A DNA stretch of 44,837 nucleotides, taken from NCBI GenBank assembly GCA_903863295.1, contig CAIPBM010000162.1, positions 1-44,837 of the forward strand. Direction: 5' to 3'. The stretch comes from an uncultured Verrucomicrobiota bacterium (GTDB taxonomy: Bacteria; Verrucomicrobiota; Verrucomicrobiia; Methylacidiphilales; UBA1321). The notes below the pieces were generated by a model. That model was not told where the DNA came from, did no database searches, and saw nothing but the letters and a program-made list of their open reading frames with translations. This document shows, piece by piece, positions 1-8,298 of this stretch (its first letter is position 1; each line of letters opens with the position of its first letter). The translations under genes were made by a program, and so were the position numbers.

Positions 1-2
1 CC

Positions 3-77
3 GCCCCGCCGCCACCGCCGCCGCCACCGCCGCCGCCTAAGCCGCCAGCACCACCGCATTCCGGAGGTGGGGGTTAA
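3..77 (+). CDS. C-terminal end of a proline-rich protein (partial)
   Basis: An open frame enters from the left edge and stops at TAA 75-77. It encodes about two dozen residues that are nearly all proline, followed by Lys-Pro-Pro, His-Ser and four glycines. A Pro-rich, Gly-ended tail is common in secreted or cell-envelope proteins. The TadG-like gene starts 63 bases later on the same strand, so the two may be co-transcribed. The rest of the protein lies outside the window and its function cannot be judged. The other two frames read Arg/His- or Ala-rich and are less natural. Confidence 0.55.
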   Translation, partial: APPPPPPPPPPPKPPAPPHSGGGG

Positions 78-140
78 GACCTGCGCAAACTTCGTGTTCA
101 ATTCGCGAAGTTTGGCGTATAAACTGGGTCGCGATTACTT

Positions 141-3068
141 ATGAGATGTGCCCTTAGATCGAAATCTCGGCAGGACGCGCAAACGCTGGTTTTCTTCCTG
201 CTCTCGTTTGGCGCGATCATCCTGCTCTGTGGTCTTGCCATTGATTCCGGTCTCCTCTACCTATCCAAGGCCCGGCTTTCCCGGGCCGTGGACGGCGCGG
301 CCCTGGCTGCCGTCGGTAATTTTCATCGGGATAACGATCCCGCCACCAACCGTGATGACGTCGCCGTCATCATGAGGAACTTTGCGGTGGCCAATTTCAC
401 CGATCTGGGAACCGGCCCAGCAGGTGGCATCAGTACCCTGAATGACAGCAGGACGGTGAAGAGCACTGGCTCCTATCTCCTGCCGACGGGACAGACTGCT
501 TATACATATACTTATATTTTTAACGATGGGACGACCGATGCCAACGGCTGGTACAAACGTTTTGTCCAAGTCGTCCTGAATACCGGCTCCGGCGGATCGA
601 TCACCAGCGCGACCTGTAATTCCCGTTGCCCGGTTCACACCTATTTTATCAACTACGCAGGCAGCTACTTCCGGGACTTGAAGGTCTCCGCCTCAGCCGT
701 GGCGACCCGGAATCCGCGTTTGATCATGATCGTTCTTGATCGCTCGGCCTCGATGCTTGCGGGTGGTGGTGGTGCCTACGGATTGCCGCAATCGGTGGTT
801 ACGTTCCTCAATTTCTTCGATACCAGCTCCGATGACATCGGCATTGTCTCTTTCGGGACCAGCGCCCGTCTGGAAATGCCGCTCACGACGAATTTCATCA
901 CCGCCGGCACCAATCTTCTCTTCGATGCTTATCAGATCGACGGGAATAATGGGGCGGGTGTTCCTGGGGCCGACCCGGAGCAATTCATTACGAATGGTAC
1001 TCCTCCTTATGAGGTGAACTATGCTTACTCTGGTGTCCGCCGGTTCAAATTTGGCGGTCAAACTTCTGCCGATGACGGCATTCGTCTGGCCCTTGAGCAG
1101 ATGATGGCCAACGGTGGTTTTAACGATCCTGACGTGGTCAAGTATGTCGTTCTTTTCACGGACGGTAAGTGGAACACGACTCGGACTCTTCTCGCGGCTC
1201 CCGGTTATACCAATGTTGTCTTTGGCCCCGTCAGTAACACCAATCAACCAAATGTCTCGCCACCTAATTACATTGTCTCCTCGGCCGTTGCATGGAGCAC
1301 CAATATGGCCTCCAATGTTGGAATTCTACCCGTACCCACGCTCAGTCCCATGCCCTATGTGACCAATGCGATCATGGTGGACGATCAGGCTTCGGATTTC
1401 TCGACCTTAGCTCCCTACCATTATAATGATTATTGGCAGAGTATAGATGGGAAGGGACAAGAGCCGTTGAGCGGCTCTACTGCTATCAAGGAAGGTGCGC
1501 CTGATACCATCACCAACAACACCTACCTGGGGCAATATACAAGTCCATTGGGACTGGCCAATTATTATACCAAGACTATAGACGTTTGGTTGCCTCCCGG
1601 CTCGGTCGATTATGTTTACACGAACGGAGGCTCTCCGAGCCAGCCTGCTCAGGTTTATGTCAGTGATTTGGCCAACCCAACCCAGCACGTTTCCATTACG
1701 CTGAATCAGGGAGACAGCAATGCCTTGGTTGTGCCGGGGTATGTAGCAGACGGACTCTTCTACGATGGTCTTGATCTGACCTATCCCGATGACCCGAACT
1801 ACCCGAAGTATCGCCTGAACAATTTTAATGAATTCTTCATGTGGCCAGATGATGGGACGCCCTTTATCTCGGGCCAGCCATTTCTATCAACTTCTCTCCA
1901 ACGCCAATTACTGTTCCGGAATTATGCAAATCTCTTAACGGGATTTTATGTCAACCGTGCCGATGAGCCACTGGGTGCAAGCACGAATGGCTACATCACG
2001 GAAACGCCCCCCGGTGCCCAGTCCTCGCGTTATGGTTTGGGAGCTTATTATCCGGCATCGGGATTTTATTGGCCCTTTGGTTCCAGTGAGCCGGATTTGA
2101 GCGCTAATTTGGAAGACGGTCCAGTAGGTAACGATTACGATCCCACTTACGCCTTGACCAACGCAACCGAAGATCCCGACCCAAATTATAATGAGGGAAA
2201 TCAAGGTGGCTCCCGTCACGCCGCTTATTCGATCAACATGTTGTCTGACGCGGCCGCGCCGGAATGGTATGGTGAGCTTTTTTATAAAGGCACACCTGGG
2301 GGAGGCACCTCAGTCTATTCCGGAAATGGAACGACTTCGGTCAGCTCCGTCATGAGCAGCAGTAGCGACTGGCTCTCTTTCTCGGGAACGGCCCCCAAAC
2401 TTGCTACTTGGATCAACGCCTATCTGCCCGACATGACGAGCGATCCGACCCACAATTCCAATATTACACCGAATCCCAAAATTCTCCGGCCTTATACCTT
2501 CCAGGGTACCGAAGTTGCGTCGACCTTGAGCGGATCGACCATTCAGCAGATTATCGCGAACAATCCATCAACCACAGGCGGCTATGTGACCAGAACCGAT
2601 CCGAATGACCCCTTTGGTGTCGCCAAGATCGTCTATAAGAACTCCATGGCTTGGGTTGGACGACCCACCCACTATTTTGACTTCTCCACTGGTCAGTGGG
2701 TGGCGGTCGCATACAATCACGTCAAGAATGTTCAATCGTTGCCTCTCGGTTATTGGAAGGCGCGTGAGTATGCTTGGCATGCCCGTGCCTTGGGCGTGAA
2801 GTTCTTCACCGTCGGTTACGGAAGCAAGGTCAGCCCCGAGCAGCAAGTGGTGCTGGCGCAGATTGCTAATTCCACCAACACCACGGCGGGCAACACCCAG
2901 ACTTGGGATGGCAATAACGTCTCTGGTTATGTACCCGGCGTCGGCACGGCCATTACTTACAATCCCAATCAGCCGATCGGACAGCAATTCTACGCCACCA
3001 CCACCAACGACATCAGCAACGACTTCTATCAGGTCGGCACCGCGATCAATGCGGCGTTGACGCAGTAG
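141..3068 (+). CDS. TadE/TadG-like pilus-associated protein with von Willebrand factor A domain
   Basis: This 975-residue protein starts with a short basic segment, then a single hydrophobic helix (about residues 16-40), then the KARLSRAVDGAALAA stretch typical of TadG-like proteins of Flp/Tad pili, where the pilin-like N-terminus anchors the protein in the inner membrane. A VWA domain begins near residue 193. It shows a MIDAS motif (LDRSASM, a DxSxS site) and a later strand ending VVLFTDGKWN that would supply the conserved Asp. The VWA fold seems interrupted by long inserts, and another VWA-like strand (KFFTVGYGSKV) appears near residue 893, so the domain is either very extended or circularly arranged. 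The protein is about twice the length of usual TadG proteins, with many Asn/Thr/Tyr-rich stretches fitting a large exported adhesin-like surface. No other tad gene is visible nearby. The start is the first ATG in the open frame. Confidence 0.75.
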   Translation: MRCALRSKSRQDAQTLVFFLLSFGAIILLCGLAIDSGLLYLSKARLSRAVDGAALAAVGNFHRDNDPATNRDDVAVIMRNFAVANFTDLGTGPAGGISTLNDSRTVKSTGSYLLPTGQTAYTYTYIFNDGTTDANGWYKRFVQVVLNTGSGGSITSATCNSRCPVHTYFINYAGSYFRDLKVSASAVATRNPRLIMIVLDRSASMLAGGGGAYGLPQSVVTFLNFFDTSSDDIGIVSFGTSARLEMPLTTNFITAGTNLLFDAYQIDGNNGAGVPGADPEQFITNGTPPYEVNYAYSGVRRFKFGGQTSADDGIRLALEQMMANGGFNDPDVVKYVVLFTDGKWNTTRTLLAAPGYTNVVFGPVSNTNQPNVSPPNYIVSSAVAWSTNMASNVGILPVPTLSPMPYVTNAIMVDDQASDFSTLAPYHYNDYWQSIDGKGQEPLSGSTAIKEGAPDTITNNTYLGQYTSPLGLANYYTKTIDVWLPPGSVDYVYTNGGSPSQPAQVYVSDLANPTQHVSITLNQGDSNALVVPGYVADGLFYDGLDLTYPDDPNYPKYRLNNFNEFFMWPDDGTPFISGQPFLSTSLQRQLLFRNYANLLTGFYVNRADEPLGASTNGYITETPPGAQSSRYGLGAYYPASGFYWPFGSSEPDLSANLEDGPVGNDYDPTYALTNATEDPDPNYNEGNQGGSRHAAYSINMLSDAAAPEWYGELFYKGTPGGGTSVYSGNGTTSVSSVMSSSSDWLSFSGTAPKLATWINAYLPDMTSDPTHNSNITPNPKILRPYTFQGTEVASTLSGSTIQQIIANNPSTTGGYVTRTDPNDPFGVAKIVYKNSMAWVGRPTHYFDFSTGQWVAVAYNHVKNVQSLPLGYWKAREYAWHARALGVKFFTVGYGSKVSPEQQVVLAQIANSTNTTAGNTQTWDGNNVSGYVPGVGTAITYNPNQPIGQQFYATTTNDISNDFYQVGTAINAALTQ

Positions 3069-3083
3069 GCCTATTTCCTGTAG

Positions 3084-3102
3084 CGGCGGTCTATGACCGT
3101 CG
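3084..3102. repeat. REP-like palindrome between convergent genes
   Basis: CGGCGGTC (3084-3091) and GACCGTCG (3095-3102) form an 8-bp stem with one G-U pair around a TAT loop. It lies 15 bases after the stop of the TadG-like gene and before the end of the convergent CoA-binding gene. It could be a bidirectional terminator or one copy of a dispersed REP family. No second copy was noticed in this window, and there is no T-run on either side, which weakens the terminator reading. Confidence 0.4.
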
Positions 3103-3145
3103 TGTCTTTGGTGCCGTTCTACTCCGTGAAACGGGGCGTTTAACT

Positions 3146-3694
3146 TTACCGTGCCCGCTTTCGTGCGGAGATAATCTCCGTATTCATCCCGGCAAAATGA
3201 AGCCCGCCGCGATAACGTCCATGCTCCATCTTCACGCATTTATCGACGATGACGGTCAGGCCTGCTGCCAGGGCTCGTTCAGCCGCGGGTAGATTGATGA
3301 TGCGGAGTTGCATCCAGATGGCCGGTGAATCGATGCCCTTTTCCTTGCGGGCAATGGCCTGATCGACAATGGCATCGACGTCCTGGGGGGGGCGGAAAAT
3401 ATCGATGATGTCGATGGGAAAGGGGATGCTGGCGATATCGGGATAGACTTTCTCGCCGAGGATGGTCTCCGCCTTGGGATTGACCGGGACGATCCGGTAA
3501 CCCTCATCCTTGAGGTAGCCCGCGACAAAGTAGCTCGCCTTCTGCCGGTCGCTCGAAAGTCCGACAAGCGCAATCGTCCGCGACGATTCCAGCAGGTGAT
3601 TGATTTGCGCGACGTCCTGATAACGGGCGCGATCTTCCGGCTTCAGGCTCGTATTGAGCGAGACAGCGCATGAAACGCCTGATCCAAATCCCAT
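3146..3694 (-). CDS. CoA-binding domain protein (YccU-like)
   Basis: This 182-residue protein has a Rossmann-type CoA-binding fold. Near residue 37 is TIALVGLSSDRQKASYFVAG, matching the 'vavvGaSpdp.kpsyrvaryL' glycine loop of the family. Then come YRIVPVNPKAETILGEKVYPDIASIP, the VDIIDIFRPP strand, an AIWMQL segment, and a conserved Cys in IVDKCVKMEH near the end. Stand-alone proteins of this type bind CoA, but their cellular role is largely unknown. The gene overlaps the end of the upstream sulfhydrylase gene by 52 bases on the same strand. No alternative in-frame ATG, GTG or TTG was seen after this start, so the overlap is probably real and implies co-transcription. The usual family length is about 140 residues; the extra N-terminal residues come from the overlap. 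Confidence 0.85.
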   Translation of the reverse strand: MGFGSGVSCAVSLNTSLKPEDRARYQDVAQINHLLESSRTIALVGLSSDRQKASYFVAGYLKDEGYRIVPVNPKAETILGEKVYPDIASIPFPIDIIDIFRPPQDVDAIVDQAIARKEKGIDSPAIWMQLRIINLPAAERALAAGLTVIVDKCVKMEHGRYRGGLHFAGMNTEIISARKRAR

Positions 3695-4962
3695 AACAAA
3701 TCCTCCACGTTTTCCAGCCCAATGGAAAGCCGGATCATTTCCGGCCCGACGCCACAGGCGACGAGTTCTTCATCGGTCAATTGTTGATGCGTCGTCGACG
3801 CCGGATGGATGACGAGGCTGCGCACATCGCCCACATTGGCCAGGTGCGAGAAAAGCTGCAGCGACTCGATGAATTTCTTGCCATCTTCGCGGGCTTGGGC
3901 GCCCTCGCCTTTGAGGCCGAATGAGAACACCGCGCCGGGGCCCTTGGGCAGATATTTCTGTGCGAGCGCGTGGTCGCGGTGGCTGGGCAGACCGGCATAG
4001 GAGACCCAGGCGACCTGGTCATTTTGCTCGAGATAACGCGCGATTTGCTGGGCATTGCTGACGTGACGATCCATCCGCAACGAAAGGGTTTCGAGCCCCT
4101 GCAGGATGAGGAAGGAATTCATGGGCGAAATGCACGCGCCGACATCGCGGACGGTTTCCGCGCGGGCTTTCATCAGGAAGCCGTAATGACCGAAGGTATC
4201 AAAGAAGCGGAGATCATGGTAGGAGGGCGAGGGGGCTGCGATGGCTGGGAAGCGGCTGAAGTCAAAATTGCCCGAGTCAAGAATCGCGCCGCCAATCGCG
4301 CTACCATGACCGCCGATGAATTTCGTGGCGGAATGGAGGACAATGGTCGCGCCGTGTTCGATGGGGCGGCAGAGGTAGGGGGTGGCAAAGGTGTTGTCGA
4401 TGATCAACGGAATTTTGTGCGAAGCGGCCAAGGCGGCGAGCTTCTCCTGATCGAGGATGGAGCCGCGGGGATTGCCCACGGTTTCGCCGTAAAGCGCACG
4501 GGTCTTTTTGGTGATGGCTTGTTCCCATGCGGCATCGTCATGGGGATCAACCAAGGTGACCTTGATCGAAAGCTTGAGCAGCGTCTGCTTGAGTTGCGTG
4601 ACGGTACCGCCATAGAGATGCGAGGAGGCGACGACTTCATCACCGGGAGATAGCAGCGTCATCAGGGCAACGAATTGCGCCGCCATGCCGCTGGCCACGC
4701 AGAGCGCACCGGTCGCGCCTTCCAGGGAGGCAAGGCGTTCCTCAAGCACCGCCGTGGTGGGATTGCTGATGCGGGTGTAGATATTACCGTACTGCTTGAG
4801 CTCGAAAAGCTGGGCGGCCTGATCCGGGCTATCAAAGACGTAGGAGGTGGTCTGGTAAATCGGAACGGCGCGAGCGCCAGTATTGGCATCAGGGACATGG
4901 CCTGCATGAACCATGCGGGTGTCGAAGCCAAACTTGTGAGGCGCGGGACGATTCGTCGTCAT
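3643..4962 (-). CDS. metY: O-acetylhomoserine sulfhydrylase (PLP-dependent)
   Basis: This 439-residue protein is of normal length for the Cys/Met metabolism PLP enzymes. Diagnostic segments are TRMVHAGHVPDANTGARAVP at the N-terminus, YTRISNPTTAVLEERLASLEG, the SGMAAQ motif, TVGNPRGSILD, DNTFATPYL and SATKFIGGHG, whose lysine would form the Schiff base with PLP. The N-terminal pattern and the length fit MetY (homocysteine from O-acetylhomoserine plus sulfide) better than cystathionine gamma-synthase or gamma-lyase, which are about 40-50 residues shorter. The CoA-binding gene follows with an overlapping start. The enzyme is cytosolic and belongs to methionine biosynthesis. It is ordinary host metabolism. 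Confidence 0.93.
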   Translation of the reverse strand: MTTNRPAPHKFGFDTRMVHAGHVPDANTGARAVPIYQTTSYVFDSPDQAAQLFELKQYGNIYTRISNPTTAVLEERLASLEGATGALCVASGMAAQFVALMTLLSPGDEVVASSHLYGGTVTQLKQTLLKLSIKVTLVDPHDDAAWEQAITKKTRALYGETVGNPRGSILDQEKLAALAASHKIPLIIDNTFATPYLCRPIEHGATIVLHSATKFIGGHGSAIGGAILDSGNFDFSRFPAIAAPSPSYHDLRFFDTFGHYGFLMKARAETVRDVGACISPMNSFLILQGLETLSLRMDRHVSNAQQIARYLEQNDQVAWVSYAGLPSHRDHALAQKYLPKGPGAVFSFGLKGEGAQAREDGKKFIESLQLFSHLANVGDVRSLVIHPASTTHQQLTDEELVACGVGPEMIRLSIGLENVEDLLWDLDQAFHALSRSIRA

Positions 4963-5018
4963 CCAGTTAGACTAGACAAGGCGCGATGACATCCCAGCAA
5001 AAACCGAGACTGCCAAGT

Positions 5019-5459
5019 CTAGGTATTTCCCATCACGAGGCTGGCTGCACCCGGAATTCTGTAATCGACAGAAATGAGACCATCGTTCAGATGTCCGCCT
5101 AGGGCAATGAAGGCGGCCGTGGTCAGATCAATGGCGTGATTGGTGTAAAGTGCCGGGCCGACGTCAATGAGTGGCACCGTAAGGGTAAGGCCACCGGGGG
5201 TGGAAACCGTGACTTGTGTTTGCCACGGGAGTTTGGGCAGGGGACTGCCCATCGTCTTGGGCGTCAGGGGCACCGGCAGGGCACAGCCCATGATGCCGGG
5301 GTTCGCCCGGGTGCTGACGCCACTGGCGGTCTGGCCATCGTCCTCGGGATCGTTGGGCCCGCCAAACCAAGAGGCGAGGGCTCCACGAACGAGAATGTCC
5401 TGGCCATCAATGACGGCGTGCCAGGCGCAATGGTGACTATCGAGAATGGTAGTGGGCAT
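5019..5459 (-). CDS. Small double-psi beta-barrel (RlpA/expansin-like) protein
   Basis: This 146-residue protein has no recognisable signal peptide. The start of the fold is ALASWFGGPNDPEDDGQTASGV, resembling the SWYG...TASGE opening of RlpA-type barrels. The end is VPLIDVGPALYTNHAIDLTTAAFIALGG, which aligns well with the RlpA signature VxxxDRGPF...IDLSxAAAxxLG, including the conserved Asp-x-Gly-Pro and the second Asp. The central LPWQTQVTVSTPGG segment fits the hairpin before it. Barrels of this family bind or cleave peptidoglycan or polysaccharide, and here the Arg of DRGP is Val. The gene is divergent from ssrA. Family placement is by motif only, so the substrate is unknown. Confidence 0.6.
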   Translation of the reverse strand: MPTTILDSHHCAWHAVIDGQDILVRGALASWFGGPNDPEDDGQTASGVSTRANPGIMGCALPVPLTPKTMGSPLPKLPWQTQVTVSTPGGLTLTVPLIDVGPALYTNHAIDLTTAAFIALGGHLNDGLISVDYRIPGAASLVMGNT

Positions 5460-5527
5460 ACAGGTGGAATCGGCCCGGAGCGCATCAACTGAAGATTTTT
5501 TTGGGTTGTATCAAAAAATAATAGACG

Positions 5528-5555
5528 TTGTGAAGCCGTGAAGCTGACGTATAGT
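5528..5555 (+). promoter_or_regulatory. Predicted sigma-70-type promoter of ssrA
   Basis: TTGTGA (5528-5533) as -35 and TATAGT (5550-5555) as -10 are separated by 16 bases. The mature tmRNA 5' end deduced from the acceptor stem is at 5567, 11 bases after the -10 box, so transcription would begin very near the mature end. Confidence 0.55.
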
Positions 5556-5566
5556 GGTTAAACAAA

Positions 5567-5921
5567 GGGGGCGCATTGGCTTCGACTGGTGCATGGTGAT
5601 GCCCGCTGCAAGTCGAGGATGGGGTAGGTCTTCCTCGTAAAACAGCCAGCCCAAAAACAAAGAACAACTACTCGTTGGCTCTCGCTGCTTAATTAAAGCA
5701 CCGACGTTGCTGCCCTGACCTCCACTGGGGGACAGCAACGACATTAGTGGGGCGACGCGGACGGTGAGAGACCGACCGGCCGCGGCGAATCAATGTGGTC
5801 ACTACGGAGTTGGGGTGAGTCGCGCCACAACCTGCCTCCCGACAATAACAGCGCGGACAAACTTGTAGAAGCGGTCAAGACCTTGTTCTAGGACGCGGGT
5901 TCGACCCCCGCCGCCTCCACC
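5567..5921 (+). ncRNA. ssrA: tmRNA (transfer-messenger RNA)
   Basis: The 5' end GGGGGCG (5567-5573) pairs with CGCCTCC (5912-5918) to form the 7-bp alanyl acceptor stem. It is followed by the conserved tmRNA start GCATTGGCTTCGACTGG, and the 3' end has the T-arm GCGGGTTCGACCCCCGC. An open frame ending at TAA 5690-5692 encodes the likely proteolysis tag ASPKTKNNYSLALAA, whose ALAA end is the usual degron seen by ClpXP. The exact resume codon (GCC 5645 is taken here) is less certain than the tag end. The genome reads CCT, not CCA, at 5920-5922, so the final CCA would be added after transcription. tmRNA rescues stalled ribosomes with SmpB. The 3' end of the gene doubles as the attachment site of the downstream element, which leaves the tmRNA intact. 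Confidence 0.95.
5895..5920 (+). repeat. Left attachment-site core, 3' end of ssrA
   Basis: These 26 bases begin GCGGGTTCGA and end GCCTCCAC. They cover the T-arm and acceptor 3' strand of tmRNA and are identical to 43053-43078. The bases just outside differ on both sides (C versus G before, C versus A after), so 26 bp is the full identical core. Confidence 0.9.
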
Positions 5922-5959
5922 TCTCATAATTACGAATCTTCTCGTTTTCGCACACACTT

Positions 5960-5967
5960 TGCATACA
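5960..5967 (+). promoter_or_regulatory. Candidate integrase arm site at left end
   Basis: TGCATACA lies 40 bases inside the left core, just before the integrase start codon. The same octamer occurs twice in tandem at the right end (42920-42927 and 42930-42937). Its position fits an arm-type site for the tyrosine integrase, and binding here could also repress the integrase promoter. Confidence 0.45.
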
Positions 5968-5975
5968 GTCGGGGC

Positions 5976-7217
5976 ATGAAAGCCTCTGATCGTGCCAAGA
6001 AACGGAAGTACGAACCCATCCGCGTCGGTTCAGTCGAGGTGAAACTGTACACGTTTAAACGTGGCAAGCGCACCGTTTACGCAGTTGCCTCTTACATCGA
6101 AAAGGGGGAAGGGCGTACGATGAAGCAGTTCTCCAACTACGATGAGGCGAAGGAGTTTGGCCGCGCCACAGCGGAGAGGCTTGCTCACGGCCAAAGGAAG
6201 GTGCTGTCTCTGACAGACGATGAGGCATTTGTTTACGAACGCGCCCAGGCCATCCTGAAGGGTATCGGACAACCGCTCGATGTCATCGCGCGTGATTATG
6301 TGGATGCCGTGGACACCCTCGGCGACAGAACGAAGCTGGTCGAGGCCGCAACCTACTTCGTTAAGCATTGCGTGAAGGTGACGCCTCAAACTGTCCCCCA
6401 GGTTGTCGCGGAACTTTTGGAATCGCGGGCCGGTAAGTCTGAGCGGCACGTCAAGGATCTACGGCTTCGTCTCGGTCGCTTTGTCGCCGACTACACCGGG
6501 CCCATTGGCAACCTCACGCAGCGCGACTTGGCCTTGTGGTTGGCAAAGCCGGGGCTGTCATCGAGGAGCCATGATAATTACCGGCAAGCTTTGCTGTTGC
6601 TTTTTCGGTTCGCTCAAAAACGCGGTTACTTGGCCGAGGGAAAAACCGAAGCGGAAAAGACCGAGTCACGCGGGGACAATGGCGAAGGCGATATTGAGGT
6701 TTTCACGCCATCAGAAATGCAGCGGCTTTTGAAAGCGTCCAGAAAGGATGTGCTGCCTTATTTGGTGCTCGGTGCTTTCGCTGGCATTAGGACAGCCGAG
6801 ATCGTTCGTCTGGATTGGTCTGAGATCAACTTCGATTCAGGCTACATTGAGATCAAAAAGTCGAAGGCCAAGACGAAGGGGCGACGACTCATCAAGATGC
6901 AGCCCAACCTCGTCGCGTGGCTGAACACCGTGAAAAAGTCGTCAGGACCGATCACGCCTTTGAAGCGGCCCGAGAAGACTGCGGCTGATGTGGTTTGCCG
7001 CGCTACAAAGACGAAGGACGAGGTTGCGGTTGCGTGGAAACACAACGGACTGCGTCACTCCTACTGCACCTACCGCATGGCGGTCGTTCAGAATGAACAC
7101 CAGGTTAGCGCCGAGATGGGAAACAGTCCCGCAATGGTCTACAGCAATTACCGGGAGCTTGCCACCAAGGAAGACGGCGAGGCGTGGTTCGCAATTTTTC
7201 CAGAGGTAAAATCTTGA
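5976..7217 (+). CDS. Tyrosine recombinase (site-specific integrase 1)
   Basis: This 413-residue protein has an N-terminal arm-binding-like region (VKLYTFKRGKRTVYAVASYI, residues about 24-60), a SAM-like core-binding domain near residues 155-235, and a C-terminal catalytic domain. In the catalytic domain the first Arg is R272 (GAFAGIRTAEIVRLDW), box II reads GLRHSYCTYR, and the nucleophile is Tyr392 in YSNYREL. The gene starts at ATG 5976, directly beside the ssrA core, the standard arrangement for an enzyme that integrates into tmRNA genes. It is transcribed into the element. No strong Shine-Dalgarno site is visible. Its N-terminus resembles the truncated frame beyond the right core at 43186, which suggests both came from related elements using the same target. 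Confidence 0.95.
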   Translation: MKASDRAKKRKYEPIRVGSVEVKLYTFKRGKRTVYAVASYIEKGEGRTMKQFSNYDEAKEFGRATAERLAHGQRKVLSLTDDEAFVYERAQAILKGIGQPLDVIARDYVDAVDTLGDRTKLVEAATYFVKHCVKVTPQTVPQVVAELLESRAGKSERHVKDLRLRLGRFVADYTGPIGNLTQRDLALWLAKPGLSSRSHDNYRQALLLLFRFAQKRGYLAEGKTEAEKTESRGDNGEGDIEVFTPSEMQRLLKASRKDVLPYLVLGAFAGIRTAEIVRLDWSEINFDSGYIEIKKSKAKTKGRRLIKMQPNLVAWLNTVKKSSGPITPLKRPEKTAADVVCRATKTKDEVAVAWKHNGLRHSYCTYRMAVVQNEHQVSAEMGNSPAMVYSNYRELATKEDGEAWFAIFPEVKS

Positions 7218-7268
7218 TTTTCGTACTTTTTCCTTGAAAACCTCAACCCATTTCATATCCGAATAGGG

Positions 7269-7469
7269 ATGGAACCTGTAACTGATCTTTCGCCCAACGC
7301 ATTTCTGTCCAAAGAGGAAGCTGCCTCGCGCCTCCGGGTGACCACGCGGACCTTGGACAATTACATGAAGAAGCGGGTAGTTCCCTTCTACAAGATCGGC
7401 GGCAACGCCGTTCGCTTTCGCATCTGTGACCTCGATGCTGCAATGGAAAAATTTCGAGTGACCACATGA
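7269..7469 (+). CDS. Helix-turn-helix protein, probable excisionase
   Basis: This 66-residue protein carries the HTH_17/MerR-like pattern FLSKEEAASRLRVTTRTLDNYMKKRVVPFYKIGGNAVRFRICDLDAA: a winged helix with the 'vrFr..DLd' ending common in excisionase-type proteins. It starts 52 bases after the integrase. Small proteins like this bend att-site DNA and favour excision, or act as early regulators. Its stop overlaps the next start as ATGA (7466-7469), so it opens a translationally coupled operon running to about 12.0 kb. Confidence 0.8.
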   Translation: MEPVTDLSPNAFLSKEEAASRLRVTTRTLDNYMKKRVVPFYKIGGNAVRFRICDLDAAMEKFRVTT

Positions 7470-7801
7470 AGCGAAACAACCCGGAACTCGAAGTCGGATT
7501 CGAGCGCCGGGTTGATCTGAAAAATCATGAGACGTCTGAACTCCGGCTCAACTGCTCTTTTTTAGATCAATTTGCCTCTTGTGGCAAGGCTGACACTCAC
7601 CAATGTCAGCACCGGTCGCCTTCGGAAACGACAGACCAAACCGTTCAACGCTTGCTCAATCAGGTCGAGCATCTTTTGGGCGACTTTCAGCAACCCCTAA
7701 ATCTCGCTGGCCGTTTGATGGCTCTACAAGGTTTGGCGTTGCTGGGGGAAGACCTCCTCCTCCTCGTTCGCGAGAACGCGCCACCCATGGAAAAACTATG
7801 A
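7466..7801 (+). CDS. Hypothetical protein, 111 aa
   Basis: I do not recognise this protein. It is supported by ATGA overlaps at both ends (7466-7469 and 7798-7801). It is rich in Leu, Gln and Glu, and the second half (TVQRLLNQVEHLLGDFQQPLNLAGRLMALQGLALLGEDLLLLV) looks like two or three amphipathic helices, perhaps a small helical or coiled-coil adaptor. The Cys and His in the middle (ASCGKADTHQCQH) could bind metal, but the spacing is not a known motif. Its place between excisionase and replication genes suggests an early element function. Confidence 0.6.
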   Translation: MKRNNPELEVGFERRVDLKNHETSELRLNCSFLDQFASCGKADTHQCQHRSPSETTDQTVQRLLNQVEHLLGDFQQPLNLAGRLMALQGLALLGEDLLLLVRENAPPMEKL

Positions 7802-8298
7802 GCAAGGAATCTTCGAGTGCGTCGCCTGACTTGTGGCCAGTCAACGTGAAGAGCCTTCACGAAATTAAGATCAAATATGAATGGCGATGCGGTTCGCGCG
7901 ACCTCGTTGTCCGCTGCACTTGTGGCGGGAAGCTGATCTTGGATGAGGCCGAACCGTTCCACACCTGCCTTGGTGATTTGCATTGCGCGGTTGGGTCGAT
8001 GCCATTCCCGTCGATGATGCGGAAACTGGCCGAGTCAAAGTCTGAGGGTCCTCCAAATCTGCCGACTGGGCGAGTCATCCAGCTTTCCACTGTCGGGCAC
8101 CTGGGTATTACCTCGCGCGTGCGTCCCAGGGTTCGGAGAAAGCCGCCCGCCTTTGGGAACGACTGTCGCTACGGCATCGAGTTTGGCGGAAAGGTGCTGG
8201 ATCGAGTTCTTGAAGGATTCGACATAGCCGCCCGGGTTATTGTCGGCTTGATCGTCTCACAAATTTGGATGCCAAGGAAGGCATGGGGAACAACATGA
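7798..8298 (+). CDS. Hypothetical protein with cysteine cluster, 166 aa
   Basis: The start MSKESSSASP is chosen because its ATG overlaps the preceding stop as ATGA; a longer open frame exists upstream in the same phase. Residues about 33-60 hold CGSRDLVVRCTCGGK followed by FHTCLGDLHC, a set of Cys and His that could form one zinc-binding site. The remainder is basic (SRVRPRVRRKPP), which fits nucleic-acid binding. No family was recognised. The stop overlaps the initiator start as ATGA at 8295-8298. Confidence 0.6.
   Translation: MSKESSSASPDLWPVNVKSLHEIKIKYEWRCGSRDLVVRCTCGGKLILDEAEPFHTCLGDLHCAVGSMPFPSMMRKLAESKSEGPPNLPTGRVIQLSTVGHLGITSRVRPRVRRKPPAFGNDCRYGIEFGGKVLDRVLEGFDIAARVIVGLIVSQIWMPRKAWGTT

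Noticed and set aside
3970..4653. Long plus-strand open frame (227 aa) opposite the metY gene
   Set aside because: It is the antisense shadow of a clear PLP enzyme; its Gly/Asp/Arg-rich sequence has no domain.
5551..5920. Reading the ssrA region as small proteins
   Set aside because: The conserved tmRNA ends, acceptor pairing and tag frame explain the region fully.
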